A stretch of 64,000 bases of DNA from Dyella psychrodurans (GCF_003363265.1 NZ_QRBF01000001.1:124001-188000); one strand, 5' to 3'. Shown: positions 52,173 to 60,980, counted from the stretch's first letter. Program-made: numbers and translations. Notes: generated by a model not told the origin, from the letters alone.

Positions 52173-54329
52173 ATGGCCAAGCGTCACGCGCCCACCGTTC
52201 CCGCCCCCAAGACCCTGCTGCGCGACGCGAACCGTTTGCTCGGCCGACAAGACCACGACAAAGACCGCGCGGATACCGCCGCGTGGACCGCCGAGCAAGT
52301 CGTGCGCGACGCGCGCGTGGGCAAAGACAAAGCGCAGTTCCGGGCGTACCTCTCCGAAGGGTTGGGCCTGGGCGACCAGGTTGCTGAAGGCATCGCTCAG
52401 ATTTACGAGGACCGCGATCGCTTCGTGCGTCAAAGCGCCGAGGCGGTGGCGCGCGTGCCCAAGAGCGGGGCGACCACCGAAGCGCTGTCCCAAGCGCACG
52501 AAGCGCACTTGAGCGATCCGAAGACCCGCCAGCACCTGATGCGTCCGGTGAAATCGGCGGCGGGGGCGACCGACACGGAGTGGGCGCCCCTGGTCCACTG
52601 GCTGCACGACAGCGAGCAGGGCCTGGCCAAAACCGTCAAAGGGGAGGCCCTCGCGCGCATGGATCTGTACGTGCGCAGCGGCTGGGCGGAGAAGGACCTC
52701 GCCAACGGCCGGGCCGAGGCGACCTCGCAGACCGGCGCGTACGGCACCGAGCGTTCGGCGGCGGCCGACCATCTGCGCGACCTCGTCGACGGTCTGCGTC
52801 GGAACGGCGACGCGAACGGCCAAGAAATCACCGAAGCATTGGACGCCCGCTGGCAAGAACTCTTCGTGCCCATGTCGGTGAAGAAAGTCAGCCTCGACGG
52901 CACGGCCGACTGGCGGCCGGTCGCGTTTGAAGCGGGCCTGTCCACCTTTTCCATGGACGGCCGGGGCACCACAGAAGGCGGCGGGCGCATCGACGCCTTC
53001 ATCCGCGACGCCAACGACTCATCCGCCTGGCACATGGCCTTTGCCTCCAGCGGCGAGGACAGCCGCCGGCAGGGCGATCAGATGACGCGCCATGTGGGCG
53101 GCGTGTTGACGGGCATGGAACTGGGCGCGCCGCCGTTCGGGGAGAACGACCGCCTGGCCTCGATCCATTACTACGCCCCGGCCATTGTCACGCGCGAGCG
53201 CGCCGAACACATCGGTCTCGCCGACAGCCGCGGCGTCCTCCGCACCATGCAGGAATCGGTCAATCGGTTGGCGCTCTACGCGCAACTCGATGACTCGCAC
53301 ATCCACCGCCAACAAGGCATCGGCGACGCGGTCCTGGCCACCCGCCACATGGCCGTCGGCGCGGGGAGCACGACCGAGGGGTGCGCGCTGCAGGACGTCG
53401 ATCCCAAGAGCCACGCGCAGCAGATTGTGGGCGCGATCAAGGACCTCGCCCATGTGCGGTGGAACCGCGCCCTGGAGCGCGCCGGCGAAACGCCGGTGCA
53501 CGACACCATCCTTCCCCTCGCCATGGCGGCGCTGAATGGCATGGCCAGCCACTACCCCGAGACCGTGCCCGATCTGCGCAAGGCCATTCCCAGCCTCAAC
53601 GCGATCGCGCGGCAGCACCCGATTTCGGAAACGGGACTGGCCAAGCACCTGAGCAACACCGCGCTCACCCTGAAGCATGGGGACACCCAGCCGCTGCCCG
53701 AGCAAAAGCCGCTGAGCGAGGACGACAAGATCGCGCTGCGCGCCCGCATCGACGGCGACCGCGACCGCGCCGAAGGCGCCAGCATCGTCACCCTGGCGCT
53801 GCGCGGCCAAGTGGACGCGCGCGACGGCCGGGGGAATACGGCCTTGCACATCGCTGCGGAGAAGCGCGACCTCAGTCTTGCGCGCAAACTTTTGGACCAG
53901 GGCGCGCAGGTGGACGCGGTGAATGCCGACCAGCACACGCCTCTGCATGTCGCGGCCGCGGCTCTGCCGCGCACGAATGTGGGCCGGGCCGACAACGGCG
54001 CGCTGATCGGTCTCATGGCCGAAGCCGGCGGACGGGCGGCGGTGAACTTGGCCGATGCCGAAGGCGACACGGCGCTCCACCTCGCTGCCGCCAAAGGTCA
54101 GGACAATGCGGTGATGCACCTCCTGAAGAACGGCGCCGACCTCACCCGACGCAACAACGAGGGCGAGACGGCCCGCGACCTGGCCGCCCAGTACGGCTCC
54201 CAGGTGCGCAGCCCGACCCTGCGGCAGGGTGCGGACAAGACCGTCCTCGTGCTCGACACCGTGGCGGCGCTGCACATGCACGCGGAGCAGCAGACCCAAA
54301 CCCACCACCGCACGAGGTCGCAGCGATGA
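52173..54329 (+). CDS. Large protein with unknown N-terminal domain and ankyrin repeats
   Basis: This 718-aa protein has a novel-looking N-terminal part of about 520 residues (helical, with conserved-looking blocks ADWRPVAFEAGLSTFSMDGRG, YYAPAIVTRERAEHIGLADS and HIHRQQGIGDAVLATRHM) and four C-terminal ankyrin repeats (GNTALHIAAEKRDLSLARKLL; TPLHVAAAALPR; GDTALHLAAAKGQDNAVMHLL; GETARDLAAQYG). It heads a three-gene unit with 4-bp overlaps. The domain order is that of a cargo plus binding module, but no enzyme motif is recognised. Confidence 0.72.
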   Translation: MAKRHAPTVPAPKTLLRDANRLLGRQDHDKDRADTAAWTAEQVVRDARVGKDKAQFRAYLSEGLGLGDQVAEGIAQIYEDRDRFVRQSAEAVARVPKSGATTEALSQAHEAHLSDPKTRQHLMRPVKSAAGATDTEWAPLVHWLHDSEQGLAKTVKGEALARMDLYVRSGWAEKDLANGRAEATSQTGAYGTERSAAADHLRDLVDGLRRNGDANGQEITEALDARWQELFVPMSVKKVSLDGTADWRPVAFEAGLSTFSMDGRGTTEGGGRIDAFIRDANDSSAWHMAFASSGEDSRRQGDQMTRHVGGVLTGMELGAPPFGENDRLASIHYYAPAIVTRERAEHIGLADSRGVLRTMQESVNRLALYAQLDDSHIHRQQGIGDAVLATRHMAVGAGSTTEGCALQDVDPKSHAQQIVGAIKDLAHVRWNRALERAGETPVHDTILPLAMAALNGMASHYPETVPDLRKAIPSLNAIARQHPISETGLAKHLSNTALTLKHGDTQPLPEQKPLSEDDKIALRARIDGDRDRAEGASIVTLALRGQVDARDGRGNTALHIAAEKRDLSLARKLLDQGAQVDAVNADQHTPLHVAAAALPRTNVGRADNGALIGLMAEAGGRAAVNLADAEGDTALHLAAAKGQDNAVMHLLKNGADLTRRNNEGETARDLAAQYGSQVRSPTLRQGADKTVLVLDTVAALHMHAEQQTQTHHRTRSQR

Positions 54330-55027
54330 GCAACGGCATCACCCGGACGCGCGACGCCGCGCTGGTGCGCGCCACGGTCGATCGGTGCCGCCGGTGTTGG
54401 GATGCGGTCCCCTACCTCGGGCTCCGCACGTGGTCGACGTTGCCCGACGTCGCCGACTTGCCGCCGGCCTTTGCCTTCCGCGACACCGAACTCCCGCCCG
54501 AGGCGGACATCACCGTGGTCTGCAACGCCTCGCGCTTGGCGGACATCGCGCGCGTGGAGGGGCGATTCCTGGGCCGGTTCGATCCCGCCGACGCGTCGGA
54601 TACGGCGGCGTGGATCGTCGATCGCGTCGGGTCCCTGGTCGCGGAACACGAAGCCACCAGCGCGCTGCTGCCCATCCTCTGGGACTCCCTCGCCGCGCTC
54701 ACGCCGCTGGCCGCGCCCGACACCGCCATGCCCGAACGGTGGCACGTGGCGTGGTTGTACACCCTGGGACTCAAGGGGCTCTGGGACGAGGGCGCGATCG
54801 CAACGCCCCAGACGGCAACCAGCCTCGTCGCGCGGGCGCGCGGCGAAGCGGCGCGGGTGGGCGTTCCGTTCACCTCCCCAACCCAAGCCGATCGCACCTG
54901 CGCCCTGGTGGCCCAGAACCTCCAGGAGTCCCTGCGCGCCGCCGGGGCGGACGGTGTTCACGACACGGTCGCCTGGGGGGCATCCCTCTGGGCGGCCGCC
55001 GAACCACACCAGGGCCCAAGCGCATGA
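54326..55027 (+). CDS. Protein of unknown function, 233 aa
   Basis: The product is coupled by ATGA overlaps to the ankyrin protein before it and the 145-aa protein after it. It opens MSNGITRTRDAALVRATVDR with a C-x-x-C pair near residue 21 and is mainly helical. Its last residues (PHQGPSA) are encoded by a junction repeat. No family recognised. Confidence 0.6.
   Translation: MSNGITRTRDAALVRATVDRCRRCWDAVPYLGLRTWSTLPDVADLPPAFAFRDTELPPEADITVVCNASRLADIARVEGRFLGRFDPADASDTAAWIVDRVGSLVAEHEATSALLPILWDSLAALTPLAAPDTAMPERWHVAWLYTLGLKGLWDEGAIATPQTATSLVARARGEAARVGVPFTSPTQADRTCALVAQNLQESLRAAGADGVHDTVAWGASLWAAAEPHQGPSA
55004..55023 (+). repeat. Junction repeat, copy 5
   Basis: CCACACCAGGGCCCAAGCGC lies at the end of the 54,326 gene and abuts the ATG at 55,024. 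Here the repeat is translated. Confidence 0.75.
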
Positions 55028-55461
55028 CACCCCGCATCCTCCTCGACCCGCGCCTCATCCGCTACGTCCATGGGTGGGCAACGCCTCCCAAGGCGGAACC
55101 GCCCTGGCGCGACGCCACGCCGGCCGAGCGCATTGCGCTCCTGGCGCCCGCTTCCATCGCGCGCTTCCGCCTGGCCTGCGACACCGGCGTCACGGACACC
55201 GCGTGCGCGCAGATGCCCTACGTGGGGCCGGCGCTGTGGGATGAAATTCGGCGCGCGGAACCGGAGCGGCGCGCCCGTTCGATGGGCTGGCTGCGCGCCC
55301 TCAGCGCGGAGGAGAAACGCCGCCTGGTAGAGGCGTGGCACACGCTGCGCGACGCGGCCCACCAGGCCCGCGCCGACGAGGTGCTGGCCCAGCGCCACGA
55401 GCGAAGGGCGGCCATCGCGCGGGCGCGGGCCCTGGGCTGGACGCCGCCCCAACGCGCCTAA
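55024..55461 (+). CDS. Protein of unknown function, 145 aa
   Basis: The product begins MTPRILLDPRLIRYVHGWAT and has a strongly basic, helical C-terminal half (HQARADEVLAQRHERRAAIA). It is the last gene of the 52,173 unit. No family recognised. Confidence 0.58.
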   Translation: MTPRILLDPRLIRYVHGWATPPKAEPPWRDATPAERIALLAPASIARFRLACDTGVTDTACAQMPYVGPALWDEIRRAEPERRARSMGWLRALSAEEKRRLVEAWHTLRDAAHQARADEVLAQRHERRAAIARARALGWTPPQRA

Positions 55462-55506
55462 CCTCCGCGCACCAGGACCACGACCCCACATGCGGCCCCC
55501 AGGGCG

Positions 55507-56097
55507 TCACACCTGCGCCGGCGGCGCCACCACCGCGATGCCGATCCCGATCGCCAAGGGCACCGCCTCGTCCAGGCGCCGCGCCCGCACCAGGCGCTCC
55601 GCCTGCTCCGCGCGGGCGGCCGTGTTCTTTTTGGTGATCCGCTCCCATAGCGTTTGGTCGTCGAGCGGGGCGGGCTTCTTCTCCGGAAGCCAAGTCAGGC
55701 CCTGGAAGGTGAGGGGCGCCCCGCCGGGGTAGATGATCGACTGCCAGTACCCGCGGTCCCACACCGTCGCCGGATCGGGGTTGGGAACCGGCGGATCGCC
55801 GGTGAGCACGTGGAACACGCCCGTGCTGACGCATCCGACAACGGGTGGGTGGCCCACCTGCTCCAAGTACGTCAGGTAGTGGGGACCGGCGCACTGGAAC
55901 GACAGAACCACCTCGTTGAGGTGGGCGCCCGAGCGCAGCGCGTGCTTCAGATTCCGCACGCTGAAGTTGGCGTGGCCGCCCGTGTCCCGCCCGTAGATGG
56001 TTCCTGTGGTCAGGATGCCGAGGGCCTCTGTCATTGAGGTCACGTGCAGCAGCGCGCACGCCTCTTGGGCGATCGCGCCCTGCGCTGGGTAGGTCAT
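55507..56097 (-). CDS. Unknown protein, possibly ADP-ribosyltransferase-like
   Basis: The 196-aa product contains LLHVTSMTEALGILTTGTIYGR and VVLSFQCAGPHYLTY. The first segment resembles the His-Thr/Ser ... Ile-Leu-x-x-Gly start of ART-like folds (DarT, Tpt1); the catalytic Glu cannot be assigned, so this is a weak suggestion. It diverges from the pilus chaperone gene. The start is uncertain: a longer frame extends to 56,214. Confidence 0.5.
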   Translation of the reverse strand: MTYPAQGAIAQEACALLHVTSMTEALGILTTGTIYGRDTGGHANFSVRNLKHALRSGAHLNEVVLSFQCAGPHYLTYLEQVGHPPVVGCVSTGVFHVLTGDPPVPNPDPATVWDRGYWQSIIYPGGAPLTFQGLTWLPEKKPAPLDDQTLWERITKKNTAARAEQAERLVRARRLDEAVPLAIGIGIAVVAPPAQV

Positions 56098-56204
56098 TGG
56101 CGGCAAGGGCAGGGTGGACACGGTCAACCTCGGCGGGGCGTTCGTCCGATCGTGCCACAACGCCCGAGGACAGTGTCCCCACCACAGCGCACAGGTCCCG
56201 CGCC

Positions 56205-56263
56205 GCAACTGCACGCCGCCTCACACTCCCTCCGGTTGCCAAGTTGCACCGTTTTGAGAGGGT
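56205..56263 (+). promoter_or_regulatory. Upstream box plus promoter of the chaperone-usher genes
   Basis: Box GCAACTGCACGCCGCC (56,205-56,220), 15 bp, TTGCCA (56,236), 16 bp, GAGGGT (56,258). The box is degenerate but at exactly the spacing of the 41,611 and 44,840 copies. The chaperone start lies 61 nt downstream. Confidence 0.6.
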
Positions 56264-56324
56264 GAAGGGGAACCGGGGACCGCACCCAGTCCCGAACCCA
56301 ACCGCCCCAAGGAGTTTCCCTCTC

Positions 56325-57056
56325 ATGCCCCTCCGCCCGACCATCCTGGCCGTCGCTTTGCTGTGCGCCGTTGCCACCGCTCGCGCCGCCGACGCGCCCG
56401 CAACGACGCACACCGTGGGCGCGATCGAGGTCAGCCCGATCGTGCAGGTCAACAGCCTGACCACACGCGCCTCCTCCTACACGCTCACCAACCGCACCGG
56501 ATGCCCCGTGCGCGAGCAGATGCGCGTCGTGAAGTGGACCGGGACCGCGAGCGATGGCGCGCGCATCGAGACCGACACCGCCGACGTGCAGATCCGACCG
56601 GCGATCGTGACCATTCCCGACCAGGGCCAGCAGATCGCGCGCGTGATCCACGTGGCGCCGCCCGGTGCGTCGGAGGAGCAGTACCGCGTGCACTTCGACC
56701 CCATCGTCGCGCCCGGCGACACCTGCCAGGGCGCGGCCCCGGCCACGGCCGGCAAGATTTCGGCGATGGTGACCTTGGTGCAGCACATCGACGTGCCGCT
56801 GTTCTACCGCGGAGCGGACATGACCGCGCATGTGACCGCAACGTGGCAGGGCACGAAAGTTGTGCTGCGCAACGACGGCACGGCCACCGCCAAGATCTGG
56901 TCCATTGGCGTCGGCAAGCAGGTGTGGAACAAGCAGGCCAACTACGTCCTGCCGGGGCAGTCCGGGACGTTCGAAACAGGGCACCCTGCGCCTGCGCAGG
57001 TGACCCTGGTGATGGGCGACACCAAGCCCGTCACCACGGTCCTGCCGATCCACTGA
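56325..57056 (+). CDS. Periplasmic pilus chaperone (PapD-like, CsuC type)
   Basis: The 243-aa product has a signal peptide (ending ARAAD) and the two-Ig layout of usher-pathway chaperones, with TNRTGCPVREQMRVVKW, RPAIVTIPDQGQQIARV (subunit-binding strand) and NDGTATAKIWSIGV. It would hold SCPU subunits in the periplasm. AAGGAG precedes the start. The usher gene follows after 13 bp. Confidence 0.85.
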   Translation: MPLRPTILAVALLCAVATARAADAPATTHTVGAIEVSPIVQVNSLTTRASSYTLTNRTGCPVREQMRVVKWTGTASDGARIETDTADVQIRPAIVTIPDQGQQIARVIHVAPPGASEEQYRVHFDPIVAPGDTCQGAAPATAGKISAMVTLVQHIDVPLFYRGADMTAHVTATWQGTKVVLRNDGTATAKIWSIGVGKQVWNKQANYVLPGQSGTFETGHPAPAQVTLVMGDTKPVTTVLPIH

Positions 57057-57069
57057 CCGGTGCCCGGCC

Positions 57070-59424
57070 GTGCCGATCCGCGCCACCAGGACCCGCCTTC
57101 GGGCGCTCCTGGCCGCCCTGTTCCTGGTTCTGAGCCTTCCCGCCCAGGCCACCACACCAGGTGCGGCCGGCGCGGATCGCGTGTGGCTGGACACCACCAT
57201 GAACGGCCGGGCGGTCGGGCAGGCGGTGGAGTACGTCCAGCACGGGGTCGTGCTGAGCGCGCCGGCGGCCACCTGGTCGGGCCTCTCGGTGATTTTGAAG
57301 CCAGGTGAGACCGGAGCGCTCACGAATGTCCAGTTGGGCCTCACCTGCACCATCGACACGCCCAACCAGGCGGTGGCCTGCACGGGGCCGGCGGCGCGCT
57401 TTCCGCTGGAGAAAGTCGGCGCGGCCTTGCACGCGGCCCTGCCCACTACACCGAACGCCCTGGGCCTCCTGCTCGGCTACGACCTCGCTGTGGCGCGCAC
57501 GCCGACCAGCACGTCGTGGTCCAGCAGCCAGGACGCCCGGTTCGTGACCCCGTGGGGCGTGTTGGAATCAACGGGCCAACTGGACGACACCGCGAGCCAG
57601 GGGCTGCTCTACAAGCGCGGCCTCACGACCTGGACCACCGACTGGGCGAGCAAACGCCTCACCTTCCAAGCCGGGGACATTGCGACCAACCCGGTGGCCA
57701 ATCTTTCCTCTGCGCTGTTGGGCGGCGTGCGCCTGGCCAGCGACCCGTCGCTCGATCCCTCCAGCCCGTCGTACCCCATTCCCGTGATCGGCGGCGTGGC
57801 GGTGGGGCCCTCGAAGATCGATGCGTACTTGAACGCCGCGCCGCTCGGCACGGTGGCGCAGGTCGGGCAGGGCGGCTACCAACTGGCCACACCGGTGGCC
57901 GCGGGCGGGGCGAACGCCATGACGCTGGTGGCCACCGACGCGTTCGGCCGGCAAACGACCATCACTGATAGTTTCTATGTCTCGCCGACGCTGCTGCGCC
58001 CCGGGCTCGATCGCTGGGACGTGGATGTGGGGGAGGCGCGTGTCGACGGCGGGGACACCTACACCACACCCGGGCTGTCCGCCTCGTACCAGCGGGGCCT
58101 GAGCGATCACTGGACCATCCAGGGCGCGACGCAGTCCACCGCCGCCGCGCACAACCTGATCGTCGGCGCGATCACCGGCGGACGGTGGGGCACCGCCGAC
58201 CTCACCGTGGGCGCGTCCACCGGCGGCGCTGGTGGATCGGTGGAGGGCGCCCCCTCCACCACATCCGGCGCCGGGCGCCTGGTCAACATGGATTACTCCT
58301 ACGTCGGCCGGCACTTTCAGGTGGGCTTCGGCGAAAGCCTGATGAGCCGCGGCTGGTGGGATCTCGCCCAAGGGAACTACGCCCCGAACGAGCGGGGGTT
58401 GATCACCCAGCGCCAATCCACCGTGACCCTCGGGTGGACGCCCACGCCCGACCTCCAAGTGCAAGGCACGTACGCGCGGGTGGCGATGCGCAGCGGCAGC
58501 ACGCAAGGGCGCAGCGACCTGCGCGCCACCTGGAGCCACAACGCGATGACGATCGCGCTGGACCTGGAGCACGCCAGCCGCGACAACGTCGTCGTGCTCT
58601 CGGCCTCGATTCCTCTCGGGCACAACATATCGGTCAACGCGCAAGCCTTGGACGACGAGCGCCAGGGCGCCAGCGGCCAGGTGGAGGCCATGGGCACGTG
58701 GACGCGCGGCGACACCTTGGGCCAATGGGACAGCACCGTCGACCGCACCGCGGCCGGCACCGTCACCTCCAGCGAGCACGTGATGTGGCGCAACGACCAC
58801 ATTCAGGACGACGCCACGATCTCGACCATCGGCAACCAAGTCTCCGAGAGCAACACCGTCAGCGGCGCGCTGTGGATGGGATCGGGCGCGTATCTGCAAA
58901 CCGTGCAGCCGGTGTACGACGCCTTCGCCGTCGTGCGCGTCCCCGGCGTGAAGGGCGTGCGCGTGTATTTGGAAAACCGCCTGATGGGCCGCACCAACGC
59001 CAACGGCACGCTGGTCGTCGCGCCCCTGACGTCGCTCAGCGCCAACTCCATCCGCATCGCCGCCGAAGACCTGCCCATCGGTGTCGACGTCAAGGACGTC
59101 GTGCAAACGGCCGTGCCCAACCGAAAGTCCGGCACGCTGATCGTCTTCCAGATCGCGGGGCAGACCGCGCGCGAGTTCGTCCTCTCCGACGCCCAGGGGC
59201 ACCACCTCCCCGTCGGATCGGCCGTCACCGCGCACGCCACGAAGGTTCCAGAGGACACCGTGGTCGGCAACGACGGCGTGGTCTACCTGGAAGACACCGT
59301 GCAGGGCGCGTCCATCGACGTGGATCTTGGCAACGACCGCACCTGCCGCGCCACCATCCCAACGCCGCTGCCGAAGCCCGATGCGATCACCCCTCTGACG
59401 TGCCACGCCGGAGGAACCAAATGA
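57070..59424 (+). CDS. Outer-membrane usher (CsuD/PapC family)
   Basis: The 784-aa product has a signal peptide (ALFLVLSLPAQATTPG), the usher barrel with many short beta strands (GVLESTGQLDDTASQGLLYKRGLT; DYSYVGRHFQVGFGESL; TVTLGWTPTPDLQVQGTYAR) and C-terminal plug-like domains (VRVPGVKGVRVYLENRLMGRTNANG). It assembles the pilus with the chaperone upstream. The start is GTG without a strong ribosome site; coupling to the chaperone is likely. Confidence 0.87.
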   Translation: MPIRATRTRLRALLAALFLVLSLPAQATTPGAAGADRVWLDTTMNGRAVGQAVEYVQHGVVLSAPAATWSGLSVILKPGETGALTNVQLGLTCTIDTPNQAVACTGPAARFPLEKVGAALHAALPTTPNALGLLLGYDLAVARTPTSTSWSSSQDARFVTPWGVLESTGQLDDTASQGLLYKRGLTTWTTDWASKRLTFQAGDIATNPVANLSSALLGGVRLASDPSLDPSSPSYPIPVIGGVAVGPSKIDAYLNAAPLGTVAQVGQGGYQLATPVAAGGANAMTLVATDAFGRQTTITDSFYVSPTLLRPGLDRWDVDVGEARVDGGDTYTTPGLSASYQRGLSDHWTIQGATQSTAAAHNLIVGAITGGRWGTADLTVGASTGGAGGSVEGAPSTTSGAGRLVNMDYSYVGRHFQVGFGESLMSRGWWDLAQGNYAPNERGLITQRQSTVTLGWTPTPDLQVQGTYARVAMRSGSTQGRSDLRATWSHNAMTIALDLEHASRDNVVVLSASIPLGHNISVNAQALDDERQGASGQVEAMGTWTRGDTLGQWDSTVDRTAAGTVTSSEHVMWRNDHIQDDATISTIGNQVSESNTVSGALWMGSGAYLQTVQPVYDAFAVVRVPGVKGVRVYLENRLMGRTNANGTLVVAPLTSLSANSIRIAAEDLPIGVDVKDVVQTAVPNRKSGTLIVFQIAGQTAREFVLSDAQGHHLPVGSAVTAHATKVPEDTVVGNDGVVYLEDTVQGASIDVDLGNDRTCRATIPTPLPKPDAITPLTCHAGGTK

Positions 59425-59699
59425 CCCGCACGACGGCGCTGGGCACCGCCCATCGGAATGCCTGCCGGCGTTTGCGCGCCAAGGGCCTCACCCTGCGGGC
59501 GATCGCCACGCAACTCGGCATCAGCCACCAGGCCGTGGCCCGGCACCTGCGCGGTGCGGACGCGCCCGCCACCGCCCGCGCCCAACGCCGACGAACGATC
59601 GCCGATCACCCCGAACGGACCAGCGGGGACCTGGCGGCCGCCCTGGGCGTGAGCCGATGGACCATCGCGCGCGACCGCCGGGCGCTGAACGGGCGGTAG
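59421..59699 (+). CDS. Miniature two-HTH protein
   Basis: The 92-aa product consists of two HTH units: GLTLRAIATQLGISHQAVARHL and TSGDLAAALGVSRWTIARDR. It overlaps the usher stop by ATGA, so it is co-expressed with the pilus genes and may regulate them. No other domain is present. Confidence 0.72.
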   Translation: MTRTTALGTAHRNACRRLRAKGLTLRAIATQLGISHQAVARHLRGADAPATARAQRRRTIADHPERTSGDLAAALGVSRWTIARDRRALNGR

Positions 59700-59714
59700 A
59701 GCGGAACCGCTCGA

Positions 59715-59734
59715 CCACACCGGGGCCCATCCGC
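59715..59734 (+). repeat. Junction repeat, copy 6
   Basis: CCACACCGGGGCCCATCCGC lies 15 nt after the HTH stop and just before the -35 of the next promoter. Confidence 0.7.
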
Positions 59735-59737
59735 CCA

Positions 59738-59765
59738 TGGACACCTGGTGCGAATCTGGTGAGAT
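59738..59765 (+). promoter_or_regulatory. Promoter of the 59,791 HTH gene
   Basis: TGGACA (59,738) and TGAGAT (59,760) are separated by 16 bp; GAATCTGG before the -10 matches the 44,893 promoter. The GTG lies 25 nt downstream. Confidence 0.55.
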
Positions 59766-59790
59766 GGAGGGCCGCCCCCGGACGCAACCT

Positions 59791-59976
59791 GTGACCGACC
59801 CCATTCCCGCCGACCGCCGCGCCCGCATGGTCGAACGCTCCCGCGCCACCCGGCAGCGCGTGCGCGACAAAGCCATTGCGCTCATGCGGGTGATGCGTGA
59901 TGGGGGCGCCACGAATCAGGTCATCGCCGATCTCACCGGATACAGTCCGACGACGGTGAAGCGGTATCTGAGATGA
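59791..59976 (+). CDS. 61-aa single-HTH protein
   Basis: The product is one helical arm (ADRRARMVERSRATRQRVRD) and an HTH (GATNQVIADLTGYSPTTVKRYL). The GTG at 59,791 fits the promoter; an ATG at 59,737 lies upstream of the -10 and is unlikely. It may bind one of the repeated boxes; this is inference. Confidence 0.6.
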   Translation: MTDPIPADRRARMVERSRATRQRVRDKAIALMRVMRDGGATNQVIADLTGYSPTTVKRYLR

Positions 59977-59994
59977 CGCACAACAGGACGCGGC

Positions 59995-60669
59995 TCAAGC
60001 CCCAAACGCCAGGCCGGTGATGGCGACCGAGAGGACGGTTACATAGATGTCGACGGCAAAATTCGTCCACGAGTTGATGGCTCGAAGCGCGCGCACCACG
60101 TGCGCCGACGGGAGCACGTCGTCCATGGGGCACGAATGTACGGATGAGATCACCGATCGCACCAGCAATCCGCCATCTGTATCGGGAAACGGCAGAAGAT
60201 TGTAGACACCGTAGATCAGGAAGACGTTGGCCGTGAGGAGTCCCAGCGCGGTTCCCAAGCCCACCGATCCAGCCGCGACGTTGTCCACGTGGAGCAGGTG
60301 GTGCAGCACGGCCATCAGGCCGAACGCGAACGCAATGTTGGCACCCGGGCCTGCGGCAACGATCGCCAGAATCTTACTGAGATTGACGTCCAAGCCGCCC
60401 TCGTGCGGCTCCGCGTGATCGATTGCATCCAGGTCCGATTCGGCCTTGCCGAGCCTGATGTGGCCGCCGAGGGGAACCCACCCCACCTGGTAGGACACCC
60501 CGTCACGTCCCACCCGGCCCCACAAAAGCGGTCCGGATCCAATGACCAGTGCCGTCGGTCGGACGCCCACGCAACGGGCCACTGCAAAGTGGCCCAACTC
60601 GTGAACGGCAACGCACATAAAGGTTGCGATGTACAGGCTGACGAGGGCGTCAACGAGGTGGAACAGCAT
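59995..60669 (-). CDS. M50-family intramembrane metalloprotease-like protein
   Basis: The 224-aa product is a compact site-2-protease-like protein. The zinc motif HELGH lies in the first membrane helix (VAVHELGHFAVARCVG), GWVPLGGHIRLG follows, and NLLPFPDTDGG provides the distal Asp ligand. It has four hydrophobic segments and no PDZ domain. It could cleave a membrane-tethered regulator; several membrane-anchored element proteins are candidates. Confidence 0.82.
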   Translation of the reverse strand: MLFHLVDALVSLYIATFMCVAVHELGHFAVARCVGVRPTALVIGSGPLLWGRVGRDGVSYQVGWVPLGGHIRLGKAESDLDAIDHAEPHEGGLDVNLSKILAIVAAGPGANIAFAFGLMAVLHHLLHVDNVAAGSVGLGTALGLLTANVFLIYGVYNLLPFPDTDGGLLVRSVISSVHSCPMDDVLPSAHVVRALRAINSWTNFAVDIYVTVLSVAITGLAFGA

Positions 60670-60679
60670 GACGATGCGC

Positions 60680-60781
60680 TCAGTCCATCACAACGCCGAC
60701 GGCGATCTGGGCGAAGCCGCCATCGGCGTTCTTCCCGGACGTGGTGGAAGGATTGGGTGCAACTGAAGAGGTGCTGGTCAT
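60680..60781 (-). CDS. 33-aa peptide upstream of the M50 gene
   Basis: A 33-codon frame (MTSTSSVAPNPSTTSGKNAD...) starts 29 nt after a good minus-strand -10 and ends 10 nt before the M50 start. Its position is what supports it. It could be a leader peptide or a small protein. Confidence 0.4.
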   Translation of the reverse strand: MTSTSSVAPNPSTTSGKNADGGFAQIAVGVVMD

Positions 60782-60809
60782 GGCGCACAACCGTGGTGGG
60801 TGTCCTTTC

Positions 60810-60837
60810 AACCTAACGTCCGGCGCCCGTCCCGCAA
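60810..60837 (-). promoter_or_regulatory. Minus-strand promoter of the M50 unit
   Basis: On the minus strand TTGCGG and TAGGTT are separated by 16 bp, and TAGGTTGAAAGGACACC resembles the context at 52,136. Confidence 0.55.
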
Positions 60838-60980
60838 GGCGCGTGCGCTCGTTTTGGCGCCCCCAAAACGACCAGGTGTGAGCCCCATCTCCCTGGGGAC
60901 TGGACAGGCTGTTTCGGATGTGTAGAGTGCCGCCCCCGCCGGACGAACCCACCCGATCGCACCCCCATACGACACCAACG

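Noticed and set aside
57568-59406. A 612-codon minus-strand frame opposite the usher gene
   Set aside because: The plus strand encodes a recognisable usher; the antisense product has low-complexity composition and no start signals.
33997-59734. The junction repeats as integron attC sites
   Set aside because: They lack the inverted R/L arms and long imperfect palindrome of attC, and no integron integrase is present.
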